Shown: positions 24,887-37,990 of the stretch, piece after piece
How positions within the stretch are numbered: the stretch's first letter is position 1
Layout: every line of letters starts with the position of its first letter
Origin: Macquaria australasica
Taxonomy: Eukaryota > Chordata > Actinopteri > Centrarchiformes > Percichthyidae
Assembly: GCA_005408345.1 (NCBI GenBank)
Contig: SEMN01000008.1
Coordinates: 434,001 to 498,000 of the forward strand
Direction of reading: 5' to 3'
DNA: 64,000 nucleotides
The notes under the pieces: model-generated
Told to the model about the DNA's origin: nothing
The model's database searches: none
The model's input: the letters and a program-made list of their open reading frames with translations, nothing else
Program-made: the position numbers and the translations under genes

Positions 24887-27800
24887 TAGTGACAGGAGAC
24901 AGCTGTGGGAGATGAGAGCTGTCTGACACCAGTGAGAAATGTCACAGCTAATACACATCACATGTGGAGGGACTCACACTGGATGCCTTGTTTCCTGCAA
25001 GATGTGTGCGTGGCCGTGTGTGTGTGTGTGTGCGTGCGTGCGTGCGTGAGAGAGAGATGCGAGCTCACTTGCAATGAAATTCCACTTGTGTGCAGCATGT
25101 GTTGAGTGCATGTGTGTGTGGCAACTGACTTGCAGTTATTTGATACACAATCCACTCGACCATATATCAAGCAAGACACATTCATAAAACACTTCACTGT
25201 GAGCTGGTGCATGTGCATATATATGTGTATGTGCTTGCATGTCAAGGAAATCAGAAACACATTTGACTGTGTTAATACTGGAGTGAAGATGCAGTTCTCA
25301 TACTAGAAAGCAACAATATGCATCTGAAAAAGTAATTTCTTCTAGTATTGGTCTTAATAACTATTTCTCTCCTTTAAAGGGCTACTCTGGTGATTTAATA
25401 TTGCACTTCAATAAAGTCATTATTCTTGTAAAATAATCTGCCTTATTCTTATTCTTTAGTTAGAAAATGTCTTCATGGGGGGAAAAGTTTTTAAAACTGC
25501 GGAGTAACCCTTAACCCTGACCCTAAAAAAGGGTTGGACGAAACATCCATTTACAGTAAATGCAGCAGTTTCCTAAAGTTACAAGAGTACACATACACAC
25601 ATAGTGCCCCCCCCACACACACACACACAGTGTTTGTCTTCAGTGACACCAACCCATAATTATGGAGTTACAGAGTGTACTGGGTTGCATGAGACTCCAG
25701 TCGAAAAACAAGCTCAAATGAACGAGTGCTGAGCAGATATACAGACACATGCAGCGGCACTGCCTGTTGGCTTATTATGGGAAACCTTTGACATTTTTCA
25801 AAGGACGTTCTGTTTTTAAGCTCCTCACTTTGTGTGAGTGTGGAAACTATTCACACAACATAAAACCTGTTCAAATAACCAAATTACAGAGCCGCACACA
25901 CATTGAGGCACACACATTCATATGCAGTGTACGATCCGGAAAACACACAATAACTTCCATCTTTCTTTCTCTCAACAAATAAACACAACGGCTAAATTGT
26001 TCAAATTGTCATAATTCTTCATTCTATTTCTGTCTCTCCTTCTCTGTTTCTCTCTCTCTCATTATGGAAATGAGCAAGCAGACAGATGTGCGAGGTTGTT
26101 GGAATACTAAGCACACTCTGTATTTGTTGTCTCTCGTACACACACTCCCAGGTGTATGTGTACGAGAAACTGAGGGTGATGTAATGTAATGATGAGTTAA
26201 ATGCATGGGAAGTGAGCAAAAAATACACCATTTTACAAAATGAATTCCCCTGATTTCATCCAGAGTGCACAAAAAAAAATTCTTTTTCTCATGTAAACTA
26301 TCTCTTCAGACAAACAGACAGACAGATGCAGTAGACAGGTAGCTACATAGATAGACATAGACATAGATAGAATGATCATGATGCTTCCAAATATAGTATC
26401 TATTTTCCTCCACACCACAGTTGCAGCACAGCTAGAGGACAGTGATTGGTTGGAAACAGGGAAGAGGAGTGTTCTCGCACTGACTGCCTCAGTGATGAAT
26501 TTTATTTTTAAATTGAATGGCTGGTTATCTCCACGGCTTCAGTGCTGACCACTTAAACCCAAATTACATTTTCCATATCCGCGTAGTCATGAGGGCCCGT
26601 GTGACGTAAATGTATTCATCTGCAACCCAACTTAATGACTCTGTGGACTGAACGCACTTACAAGCACAGCAACTGCACACGTATGGAACACATCAATGTA
26701 CGCAGACACCCAGTGGAGTATGTAAGAATCACATGCATGTCTCTATATCAGCGTTATTACAGTGTTGGGGCACCATATAGCTCTTCCAATACCATTTCTG
26801 ATTAGTTTCATCCTTTATTAGATATGACTATTAAATTCTGCTATACAGGGGGCAGACGTCACTACAGTTAAAGTTGAACATTTAAGGCAGCTTGGCTAAT
26901 GGTCTAATGAATCAAACTTTTCTTGTTTGTGCTTTTTTGTTCCTTTTTTTGGAGTGCAGCAGAAGAAAAATCCTGTAATCTTTAAAAATATACACTTTTT
27001 AAATATACATTAAGTATTAAATTTATTATGATGCTATCTTAAGATGTTGGCACAAGAGGCTGATTTAATATATACAATATGAGTATATTCATACATTTAC
27101 ATAGACCTAACCTTCTATATCATTAAAGTGAAACTATGTATTCAGCCCTGAGGAATGTTACAAGGTTCTGAGTAGGCAGACCGTGAGAAAATTTGTATTG
27201 AAAAAAGACTCTAATCTAATTAAAAAATGAGGCTGACATGTAAAATAACATTTGCGGAGTGGAGTGCATATCTGAAAAGGGTTTTGTCTGCCTTGTGTGT
27301 CTGCTTCGTGGAATAATGGTGCTCTTTTTTTTCTTATTGCTGCCTTGTACAAGAGTGTGGTGGCTCAGTGGCTGCTGTGTGCCCACACAAGTAAACCATG
27401 TTCCAGTGGAGGACAGTGAGCAACAGCAGTGAGTAGTAACACAGCAACCTATATATACGCATACATAAAATCTACAGAAATTCATGCATAAATGCTATTT
27501 TAGACTTTGATATGTGGCTAAACAGTAATGTGTCTTTACCCTCCACTCTGCCCCTGGCTGGCTCTGTGTCACACTGTACTGTAGCATATAATATGTTGTC
27601 TCCCTTCACTCCCCCAGCTACAATATATACTGTATATGATCTGTATTTCTATGTGTTTCTTTACACTGCGGGTTAAAAGCTGAACATAAACATTTAAATA
27701 ATAGTGATTTACACTCTTCTTCTCTATGTTTCTCTCTTTGTCTCAATATCGTCTGCCCTCCGTCTTCCTCTCTGCTTTCATAAATCTTATCCAAGCTCAG

Positions 27801-28360
27801 CGAGAGGGCAGCGGATCAGCACGTTATACGGAGACACATACATGCGTCTCTGTATAGCAAGTGTGTGTGCATGTGTTTATTGTGAAAAAAGCTAGCCAGC
27901 GAAAATGGTGCCGCTTGGCCATGTGTCAGTGTGTCATAATTGTGTCCAGTGGAGCACAACACATATATTCAACACACACACACAAACAGAGAGAGAGATT
28001 CTGGTTGACGTCAGAGCTTCCAAGTCTGGAAGTCAAACGAAAGGGATGACGACAACACATGTAGGCAAAGAGCTACCCGCTGCGTGTGTGTGTGTGTGTG
28101 TGTTTTAAGGGTGGGTGAGATTTCCTACACACTGCTGCAGATGGAGCAACCATACGAGCAGTGAATTATGAATATATGTGTTTACCAGGATCGAAGTATG
28201 GGGCTCTAATAGGATTCCATGGACTGTTCCACAACTAGTTGCACATCAGGTTGCCATGACAACCTTCAATAAATGTACTGGTACAGAAAACAAAAACTAA
28301 CTAACTAATGTCTCCACTTTAAATTTGAGAATTTGAGAGAGGTGATTGGTTCATTCCACC

Positions 28361-28361
<1 letters not shown>
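24887..28361. other. intronic sequence, no gene seen
   Basis: AT-rich with short simple repeats (TG/CG run at 25015-25057, CA at about 25612-25630, TG at 28085-28103). No coding exon is supported on either strand. Confidence 0.45.
25015..25057. repeat. compound (TG)n-(CGTG)n-(GA)n tract
   Basis: TG units pass into CGTG tetranucleotides and then GAGAGA. Confidence 0.93.

Positions 28362-28416
<55 letters not shown>
28362..28416. repeat. long (TG)n microsatellite
   Basis: Uninterrupted TG run of about 55 bases. Confidence 0.97.
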
Positions 28417-28419
<3 letters not shown>

Positions 28420-28795
28420 TGGGTGTGTGTGGGTCAGGTTGAGGGTTGGAGGCTCAGAATGGATAGCTTCCTGCCCTCCCTGTGTATGAGCCTCCAAGGA
28501 ACACACACACAACAGATTCATTACGCATACTCAACGGGAACACACACACACACACACAGGAACACAAAGCACATAAACAGCCATATTCCCGCAGCACACA
28601 CACGCAGACAGACACGGATAAAAGTTGATACAAACTGTAAAATTGGATGTTCGGGGTTCTGTAATGTGTGTGTGCCGTGAGTGGATGTGTGTTCGTGCAC
28701 ACACCCCGAGGTTCAACTGCAATCTGTAAACAATGTTTCTGGCTGAGTGAAGAAAAACAAGAAGCAAGGGGTGAAATGTTCAAGAGAGAGTAAGA

Positions 28796-28802
<7 letters not shown>

Positions 28803-28858
<56 letters not shown>
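28803..28858. repeat. long (TG)n microsatellite
   Basis: Uninterrupted TG run of about 56 bases. Together with 28362-28416 it forms another same-orientation TG pair. Confidence 0.97.
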
Positions 28859-28859
<1 letters not shown>

Positions 28860-28979
28860 CAGAACAAGAGAGAGCAAGAGAGCATTGAACTGCAGATGTT
28901 TGACTTTCACAGCAACCGGCGCTTCTGCAGAAAACTAAGACATTCGGTATCTGTGTGAGCAGGGTGGATATTGTCAGCA

Positions 28980-31900
28980 CCGAGCAAAACGCTCCAATAA
29001 CTTGCACTTCTTAGTTAGGAGAACACTGTGATGCAGGACTCTGCTAATAGCTGGATATCACAGCGCAATACTGCGCAACACGTTGACATGGCAAGCCACT
29101 TATTTTCCTCTAATTAACAACCTGACAATGAAATTCGTTGCACTGGTTACACTTCCCAGTGTGGTTATTTTCTGACATCGCCACCCAACAATTAAATTAG
29201 CGCCTGCCCATCACAGCTTAAAGTTGAACGACAACTGAGCCCCGATTTAAAATAACTTGCTGCTGTGTTAATGAGAAGGAATGAACGACACAGCCTTTCA
29301 CTGGTGCCAAATGGCCGCCGCGGCCGTCATGCAAAGAACATAGTGAGATCCTTTAAAGCAACATTAGGCCATAATGCATGCTAATTACTTCCAATATATG
29401 ACAAAGAGCTGAGAAGGGGTGGGCTTTCAACCATTCCTCTGCACCGCCATGCTGAGCAATAAGGGCTTCGATACGCAGCTAGAAACAATCAATTAGCTTG
29501 CATGGATTCATACTGTCAATGGGGTTGTGTTTACCCCGCTAATGTCATTCGTTCTATTTCAGAAATAGACTCGGTACACTGGAAATTTGTTTTATTCTCT
29601 ATTTTATTGGTTTCTTGCTTTGCCATCAGCATGAAGGAAATCACTCATACAAAGTTATATTTGCCATCACAGGAAGCACATTCATCACTGTGGAGGTATA
29701 TTCATGAGTGAAACATGTACAAAGGGATGTACTAATAACCACAAAGAAAATTGATTTGCATGCAATTTGTGGCGGGCAACAAGAGGACGTTTAAAAAGCT
29801 GAATTGAAGCTGATATGTGCATTGCAATACTCTAGAGCTGAGATCACACCTCTATACAGCTTATATAAAACAGAGCCCAATGCCAACAAATCCGACATGT
29901 CTATCAGGGATGCTGGCTAAGAGCTTCCAGATCACAGCCACAGATAGCTCAGCGTGCTGTCCGTCCACATCAAAGAACTGCTGATCCTTACAAGATCCGA
30001 GGAATAACCTGCATCAACAATTGGCGGCGGTTGCTCCACAGCTGGGGGACATTTCAAAACAAACCCGCATTGCTAACTGTGTCAATAATTACTGCACGTC
30101 ATAGGGGATAAAAAGTACATAGTGCTGCTCCGGCCGACTCGGTTCTCTCTTTTCTGGCTAATATTTTAGTTTTTCTCTCTTTGGAGTACTGCTTCTAACC
30201 TGTCTTGGCAGATCAATACTGAGTAAGCTGAGGTGAGGTGAGGCGAGCCTGAGTGGTAATGCTGTCGGATGGTTAGACGTGAGGGTAGACGGGACTTGGC
30301 TAATTCCTTTGCCTTTCACCTTTGTTTATGAAACAACCCTACTCACTGAGCTCTTCAGACGCTCACGTAAGCATCTGCTGAGTACACAGAAACGAAACAA
30401 GACAGGCTACCCTGACCAAGGTGAGGTTACAGAGTTCAGCCGTGCAATCTGAAAGCTCTGTGTACTTTCAAAGGGCAACAAACTTTTCCGTTGATAAAGT
30501 CAAGGCTGGCCCCTCCGCTTTCCCCCACCACCTTCTACAATAGTGGACTAACAAGCTGCTCTCTGTTAAAAGTCAGACATGACAACTCTTCTGTGAAATC
30601 GTAATCCTGGAGAGGCAACTTTACAGTGTACCTCTGATATCTTGATGCGAGACATTCTCAGCCAGTACCCCCGCCCCGGCTAAAAGATGAGGTAGATTTT
30701 TCGCCTCTGTTGTGTGAAATCTATGATGTGAAATGATTTAATTAAGATAGGCCGAGGAGTCATAATTAATTCTGCCTCTCTCCGAGTCAGGCTTACTGTC
30801 AAGAACACAGGGAAAGGCTCCGGCAGAATAAATTACAGGACAATTGTGTGTGTATGTGTGTGAGTTTTCTCCCCCCATCTGAGGCGGTAATGGGTGTGTA
30901 GTGCTTGGTTACTGTATTCTCCCAGAGCTGACAAAGAGTTATGTAAATTCTTTAGGAAGAGGGAGCGTTCTCAAAGTGTAAGCGAGCCCGCTGGCACTTT
31001 TTTTCAGGCGTCCCACCATCTTAGATCAAATCACATTTCAGTCCAGGAGTTTATTTTGTCTGTCAGTAAGGAGCATCCTCTGGGGAACACTGTCAGTGAC
31101 AAATGTGAAATTGAAGGATTCACAGCGAATGGGCTCCTGGCAAGCAGGTTGTGCTGGAGACAGCTACAGTCACAAAGGACCTCTGAACTGTCTGAGGCTC
31201 TGTCTCTCCATTACACTTCTTGTGAGCCACTGGCCTATTTTGGATCTTGTTTGGCCAGTGTTTAGTCACCCAAGGTTGCAATAGGATGTAATGAAAGATA
31301 CCTCCAGGGAGCCAGCCATCTACACCTGATCTTCATCTCAGCCTGAAGACCTTGAGGCATTAGGTAATAATCCCTCTTAAATCTCTTATAAAAAATAACC
31401 AAAATTAACTGACAGAGATCATGTCTAATATTACTACTGCCTCTTTCCCATGTCCTTAACCAGTGGACTAACATGTTCTGTGTTTACTCTGGATGTGGAT
31501 ACTGACAACTAGGGGCCAAGAGCCTCATTCATCAAGCATTTCTCAGAGTCGACCCCCTTTCCAAAGTCCAATACTAATCCCTCAAGCTGCAAATTCTCCG
31601 AGCTTTTTTGCTTTGGCCAAACACGCAACAACTGTCTTATTATCAGGAGACGACAGGCAATAATGAGCGTGGCCTAAGCCAAGCAACTGCTGCTTTGAGC
31701 TTTCAAAGAAACAGCCTAATTAAAGGCTGCTTTGTGACTTTTGTCACTTTTTTTGACTGGTGATTATAGGCCATTCACTGGGGAGGATTCGTCAGCTATT
31801 TGCGGGTGGTGCACACCATAAATATCATCAAGAGCTGTGCTTATGTTGTGCCGAACCTGCATTTTTCCCCAGCGAGTCCCAAGATTCTCTCGCTCTAATT

Positions 31901-33890
31901 TGCAGAACAAATTCCTTTACTTTCTGCAGAATCTTCTCATGCTAATAAGGACGTCTCATCAACAGCAGTTCAGAGACAAATTAGGCTGTTTAAAAATGCA
32001 GACTCCTTGGTATCTTGTCTATGATTTCCTGTAATTGAGTACCGGGAAGCAAAGCGTCCTTGGCACTGAGGACAAGTTCAGTAGAACAAGCCCTGCGCTC
32101 TTTGGAGCAGATTTGACTAATGGCAGAGCTATATTAGCCCTCTGCTGGTCTAGAGAACCTTTTAAATTGCCCCTCCACCACTACTAAAACCATGCTTCTC
32201 CAAAAAATGGCCTACTGTCTTATTTGGGCCAACTCTAATTGTCTCACTAATCTCTCCAGCGTTAAATGACCCAGAGAAACTGCGTCCCACAGGGCAGGCT
32301 TACCCTGCTGATTGGAGACTTTGCCTTTTGTTTTGCTTGGCATATTAAAACAGCATAGGCTGCTGATGGAAAGCCTACAGAACTATTGGAAATGTAATTA
32401 AGGGCTAGCAGCAGCTTTTAAACGGTCGACTAGTGCAGAAACAAACTGTGCCCCTCAGACAGCAAAAACTTTAATACATGGGAAATGAGTGGCTCAATCG
32501 ATAAGAAGGGCGTTATTTCTTTTGTAGGGGAAAATTCAATGGAAGACAGAAATAGGACGCTTCACTGCCTGCATACTGTTTCTCATTTTCCCAGTGGAAA
32601 GCTAAATTTTATGACAATATTTGCTTCAAAAACAGACAAATAGAGACCTTTCTGTGAGATATAATCATTTGTCAAGTCAATTTCATCTGTCATTAAAACA
32701 AAAACAAATAGCTGCTGTACACTGTGCCAGCTGCAATTGAATCTCCAGTGTTTTGTGATATGAGGCACAAAAGGGAAAAAAAATAGACATCTTGTACACT
32801 CCTCAGGTGTTGAGGAGAGGCCGAGTTGAGAAATGCTCCAATCAAGCACAATTATTTGTTGAAGCCTAACGCCGCAGCCATATCACATTGACAGTGAACA
32901 TCCTATTGTACCGACACCGCCAGACAATCACATTCATCATAAACCAACTCTAATTTGATACATTTTTTAAGCTGACATCTTTCGCAAACCGCTTTTCCAA
33001 ACAAGCTGGCCTATGGGGCGAGTGATTGAGCAATTATCAGAAACAGATTCGGCAAGCCCCCACTGTGGCCTTTTGTCCCTGGCATCAGCAGCTGGTCGGC
33101 TGGGATCATTAGAAAACATTTTCTCCTCGTGGTTTCTCCCTTCAAACCTCTGGCTTTGTAGCCTGCACACAAGCAGGATGATAAAACACCTTCAGAACTA
33201 GTAGGACTCCATCCCCGTCTGTCTGTCAGTGCAGTAAATAAAATACAACACCAAAGCCTATCAAACACTGTCTCACTGTGCTGCCTCTGATAAATATTCA
33301 TGATAGCAGCTTGAAAACCAGATGTTTTCCTCCAATTAAAGCTTGCCGAGATCCACCGTTTTGGAAATAAAATGTTGCTTTTTTTAATTAACAGCTCGTG
33401 TTAGTGGGCCAGAAAACAAGTGAGACAATGCTGCACCCATTGCAAAGACTTATATGTGTGGGACGAGGCAAGAACATGCGGATAACAAGGCGAGGTGATG
33501 GTGCTGCTCTGTGCTCCTGGCCTACAAACCCCCAGCAGCCTCAAGTAATGTAGAATACCCAGGAAAAGGGGAGGTATTATCCTATTAGAGCTTATCAGAA
33601 AGATGTGAATGCTGCTGTGGTAACATGTATTAAACATCAGCCCAACTGGCCATGTAGAGCAGATGAAATCAAGTCATCAAAAGATCCTTCTCACATCAAA
33701 GCCCTGAGCAAACCTGGCCACGTGCCTTCCATACCAACAGTGTAGAAACATAAAGCGGAGCTGCCAAATCTGGCACAGCGCACAGGCGGCTGCCCACTTC
33801 AAAGGCAGGGATCCGCTGTCCACGGTCATTATTCGCAGGTACTCCCCCAAAAACACCAGCGGTCAACAACGGCGAGCAGAGAGAAACCAC
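28980..33890. other. repeat-poor intronic block, possible conserved regulatory sequence
   Basis: For almost 5 kb directly downstream of the 39-base exon (in transcription order) I see no long microsatellite and no transposon. Short tracts of balanced composition contain homeodomain-like TAATTA cores, for example near 30737-30770 and 29350-29390. A GC patch, GCCGCCGCGGCCGTC, lies near 29312. This differs from the microsatellite-laden intron beyond it. That it is conserved enhancer-type DNA is inference only. No exon is recognised. Confidence 0.35.
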
Positions 33891-33901
33891 AGAGGACTTA
33901 C

Positions 33902-33940
33902 CATCAGGAGGCTGAGCCGGTGTGAAGTGAGGAGGTTTGT
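33902..33940 (-). CDS. agrn: agrin, 39-base internal exon shared by TM and (expected) LN forms
   Basis: Read on the minus strand, a long pyrimidine tract ends in TCTCTTTCAG at 33941-33950. The 39-base exon follows and then GTAAGT (33896-33901), so both splice sites are near consensus. It enters and leaves in phase 1. Joined to the T that ends the TM exon, it encodes Y-KPPHFTPAQPPD plus a trailing G. This matches the agrin juncture that I know from other vertebrates as NYKPG.HFT..PPD in the TM form and DKPGTHFTP.PPTPPD after the NtA domain in the LN form. The split first codon (x|AC) explains how one exon gives Y in TM-agrin and D in LN-agrin. The encoded segment is a short proline-rich linker, extracellular in both forms, leading to the first follistatin-like module. 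Neither the LN donor exon nor the next exon was found in the window. The gene assignment rests on two exons fitting in sequence, phase and order. Confidence 0.93.
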
Positions 33941-34721
33941 CTGAAAGAGATAAAAGAGAAAGAGAGAGAAATGGGTTTTTAGTTTTGGGGAGACTCAGAG
34001 ACTTCCCAGGGGTAAAGGCCAAGTAATTGAGTTGCTACAAAAAAACAAAAAACAAAAGAGACATTCTGTCTACAGGCTTGGCCTTTCTATCTAACACATT
34101 CTAATGCAGTGAGTGGGGCCTGCTGGAGCCCAGCTGAGCTAATCAACAGGAGTACAGCGATAGCGGGACCATCATTGTTTTGTCATTCATTGTTTCTATG
34201 GTCTTCTCATCCCAAACCACACCGCATGACTATATGATTATAAGAGCACATGAGAATTGAGAACGCAGGGGAGGGGATCCATTTTTGTTTTGAGTTGAAA
34301 AGTGTGAGATAAGATTTGAATTTTCACAACAGTGATGACACACAGTACATCAGTAGTCCCCAATCCCACCTCCCAGCAACCATATGGAGAATTAATCTGC
34401 CCCCCCCTTAATATATCAAATGACATCATGCTACTCTCCAGGTCAACACCCAGCAAACAATGACATAAGGCTTGTCGGTTTGTGGGAACCATAAAACTAG
34501 ACCTGTAGTCTCAAATGACTGTGGAGTGTGGATTGAAACCTGAGTCCTTTGCAGTTTTGACACCTTGATGCTAGAAAATTGGGACAATCTTTAACCAGCA
34601 ATGTAAATGGATCAATAACAGTGGATGTAATGGAGGTGGATGAAGAACACGTAGTTTGTTTTTGAATTGTTTAGCTGGGAAATACGGGTTGTTGTTCGTG
34701 ACAACCAAGCAAAAACAAAAA

Positions 34722-35050
34722 ACATTTATTTTTATTGTCGATTAATCTGAAGACTTTTTTTCCAATGACACAATTGATTGTTCAGGCTACAAGATGCCAA
34801 AAAATAGTGAAAAAGCAATTTCCCAGAGCCTTAGGGGATGTATTCAAATTACTTAGATTGTCTGACAAACAGTGTGAAACCAAAACATATTTAATTTACA
34901 ATATAAAGCAGAGAAAAGCAGCAAATTCTCACATTTGAGAAGCTGGAACCAGAAAATGTTTGGATTTTTTTCCTGCTAAACGATTGGTCGCTATTCAAAT
35001 TACTTTTCTGCTGATTGACTAATTGATTAAACAAATAATCATTTCAGCAC
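34722..35050 (+). mobile_element. fish hAT-like 'AATCGATTA' repeat copy
   Basis: It contains TTGTCGATTAATCTG at the left, GATGCCAAAAAATAGTGAAA, AATTTCCCAGAGCC and ACATTTGAGAAGCTGGAACC inside, and GATTGACTAATTGATTAAAC near the right. Parts of this match, in inverse orientation, the copies at 6510-7009, and in the same orientation the copy at 54112-55063. There is no open frame. It lies wholly in agrn intron 1. Confidence 0.68.
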
Positions 35051-35852
35051 TGAACAGAATACATAAAGTGGGATTTCTGCCTGCTGGTTAGCTTGGCAAG
35101 TATACAAAGAGTATATATATGTGTATATACAGACACCATAGACATGGCACTGAATGATACAAAGCTAAAACATATCCAACCTAAAGTCTTGCAGAATCGT
35201 ACAAAATAAATCACCATCACCATAAAAATACCCATCAGTAGTACTGATGTACAGGGATGATTGCATTCTCATCATTTACCAGGGAACTTGGCAAATGGAC
35301 AAGTTCCTCAAAGGCCATCATGATACATTGGTCATAGTGTACCAGGGCGCTGGAGTACCATGCACACCCCAACCAAACCACCATCTGCACTCTTACAGTC
35401 AACTCAACTGTCTGACTCACTGAGCAGAGCCCCGGTGAGTTGTCAGAGCTGCCTGCACCGAACAAAAACACCAACACACACATTCAAAAGGGATGTGCAG
35501 CCACCCAGCCATCTCTCCGATGTCTCTGCACAGTGAGGGATAATGAGGAAGATAAAACACATCACATCAATTACGCAGCTAACACATTTTTCAGGGACCC
35601 CGTCAACCACTTCGCCGAAGCCTTCCTCAGGACTTGTGCGATACCCGTCGGCGTCCCAAGACACAGCTGAGTTTTAAATTTAGGCTCACTTAGAATTGCT
35701 TGTCAACAGCCGGGGCTTCGGGGGAGAAAGAGAGAGAGAGAGAGAAAAAAAATGAGGAGAGGGGAGAGGAGAGGCTGGTGCTAGAGGTGAATAATGAAGT
35801 GTCTGCTGAAGCTGTTTCCCAGTCAGTCATGACGGTAACTGATTTCTATCTT

Positions 35853-35867
35853 GGGGGGGGGGGGGGG
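35853..35867. repeat. homopolymer run of 15 G followed by T3 A9
   Basis: Fifteen consecutive G on the plus strand, so fifteen C in the agrn pre-mRNA. It is an unusual length for this window. Confidence 0.9.
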
Positions 35868-36479
35868 TTTAAAAAAAAACATAAAACGAGGGGAACAGAT
35901 ATTGGCATGAGAAAAATAGAAGTTATAGAAGTTCTGAGTGTAAAGGAACATACACGAACACACACAAAAACAGACATCCACACAGGCTGTACTTCCTGTC
36001 TCACATTCGTAAGTCTGAACCCACACAAACAAACATACACAGATGCAGACGTGTTGTCGCACAAGGTGAATCAGAAAGAGCCTGACAGAGAAGGTGGCGT
36101 ACAAAGAGAGCCGAGATGCCGGGTGAAGCTAAACGTCTTCTTCACATTTCCATAATGAAAGGACAAGATAAGGTCTTTCCATAAACGTATCAGCGTTTCC
36201 CATCTCGCTTTGCACCTGGCAAAGCCTGCGTGAATTCATGTGCATGTGTGAATGTCACAACATGGCCATCATTCACCCTATATCTTCAGAAAATCAATAT
36301 GTGTCTGACTGTGACATTTAGCCAAGTACAGGAAGAGGAGTGTGTGTATGCATCTTTGTATGTGTGTCACCTTCCCCTTTGGTGTGGTTGTGGATGCATA
36401 GTCGCATAGAATGATAGAAAGCAAGTGTGTGTCTGTGTGTGGGCTCTATTGGCAGGTGGTAGAGTTTTGGGGGGGCTAC

Positions 36480-36483
<4 letters not shown>

Positions 36484-36574
<91 letters not shown>
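36484..36574. repeat. long (TG)n microsatellite
   Basis: TG run of about 91 bases with two small interruptions (TT near 36540 and GAG near 36547). It is the longest dinucleotide tract in the window. Confidence 0.97.
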
Positions 36575-37495
36575 CTTCACCCCATATGGTGACAATAGAA
36601 ATCTGCGAATCTGGGGTTGCATGACTCCTCTAACACCCTTCCTCCCACCACGCACACACACATACACACGTCATCACTACCAGCACTATCACTATCCTAT
36701 CCAGCTGTCCTTGTCGCCACATGGTGAGGGCTCTTGGCAGCATAATAGAGCCCCTTTCACTTCATCAATTTCTCCAGCACACACTTCTTTTCACTCTGTC
36801 ATCTGAGAGGTGAAGATTGGCCCGCTTTAACTGAGTTTGAATTAAATCTAATAGAATCTGTCTGGCTGAAATTGATTCAGTAACACAGCGAGGTTACAAA
36901 TGAACCAATCCTCCAATTAGAACGAGACGGAAAGACTGACAAAGGTGACAGAAAGACACAAACCCAGAAAAGAAGTAGACACTCTGACAAAGAGGTGCTT
37001 CTAATGCAGTGAAGTCCTCCGGGCTGCGGGGACTTTGCCTTGTACATGGCTGAAAAGTCAACAGTCTAATAACAGACTAAGAGAAAGTCAGAGAAAAGGG
37101 GGTTGACATGAGAGAAGACTAATACCAGAGCCTCTCCCCCTCAAAGTGTTGCTCAAATACCACTTCAACTAGATACTGGCAGCATGAAAATGACTGTTAA
37201 GACTGTGCTTATTTAACTTATTTACTTACTTCTTATAATGGGCAAGAGATTATGTGGCACAAGTCTTGAATAATAGCCCACTTTGGAGAGCTGAGAGGAA
37301 TTTCACCTTTAACACAGACTAAACTGGCATGGCACTCAGAAATAGACTTGTGTAAGTCAGTGAGAGAGTGAGGAGAATGAATACGTAAGTGTTAACACAG
37401 ACAGACAAATGGTGGAGGGGGACACCTGAAAGTCTGCTGTTGGTGATGTAAAAAAAAAAGGTAGCACATTGCGCTAAGGTGACCAGTGAATATCC
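36575..37495. other. intronic sequence, no gene seen
   Basis: No repeats longer than about 20 bases and no recognisable exon. Confidence 0.4.
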
Positions 37496-37503
37496 ATTTC
37501 AAT

Positions 37504-37990
37504 CATAGACTGTATATAAAGATGGACGACATGACAGCTCCCCAAAAGAGAAGCCAAAACATCTGGATTACCCCCTGGTGGCTGGCTGCAGTATAGGTCA
37601 TAAACTAAACCCCGACCCCTCCATGTCAGCGGATGGAAGATGGGCCAAACTGAAACGTCAAAGTCAAAGTCAAATTTTTCCCAAAGATGTTTTCTGTCAT
37701 TTTAGGTAGTTCTTATCACACTGTTCAAGTGTTCATTTTTCTGATAAGTTTGGTTTTAATTAGTTATTTGATTGATATAAAAAAGGGGGTGTGATGTCAT
37801 GATTGACAATTGTGAGTGTGCTCACTACTGGTTCAGGTGTATAGGTGCGAACTCGCCACTGTGCAGACTCTGGCTCCAAATGAAGTCAGCAGCGCAAGAT
37901 GGCAGCTCCCGTGTCCGGGATATTTTGGCTTCATTTTTGTACAGTAAGAGCAAGTGGAGACGCGTCGTCCATCTTTATATACAGTCTATG
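37504..37990. mobile_element. MITE with perfect 27-base terminal inverted repeats, 487 bases
   Basis: The left end at 37504-37530 starts CATAGACTGTATATAAAGAT and is the exact reverse complement of 37964-37990. The flanks are ATTTCAAT (37496-37503) and TTTTCAAT (37991-37998), seven of eight bases alike, which fits an 8-base, hAT-type target duplication. The interior includes CCCCCTGGTGGCTGGCTGCA and AGGTCATAAACTAAACCCCG. I associate these phrases with a very common fish repeat. No transposase is encoded. It sits in agrn intron 1. Confidence 0.88.

Larger units (their letters stand above)
1..33901 (-). other. agrn: agrn intron downstream of the 39-base exon (3' part, open-ended)
   Basis: Transcription of agrn runs from high to low coordinates, so everything below the GTAAGT donor at 33896-33901 is intron until the next agrin exon. 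That exon should encode the first follistatin-like module, with a sequence related to CRGMLCGFGAVC. I looked for its reverse complement and did not find it, so the intron probably continues past position 1 and is at least 33.9 kb long. The interval is filled with microsatellites, transposon remnants and unassigned AT-rich sequence, listed separately below. I could not do an exhaustive profile search, so a short or divergent exon could have been missed. Confidence 0.75.
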
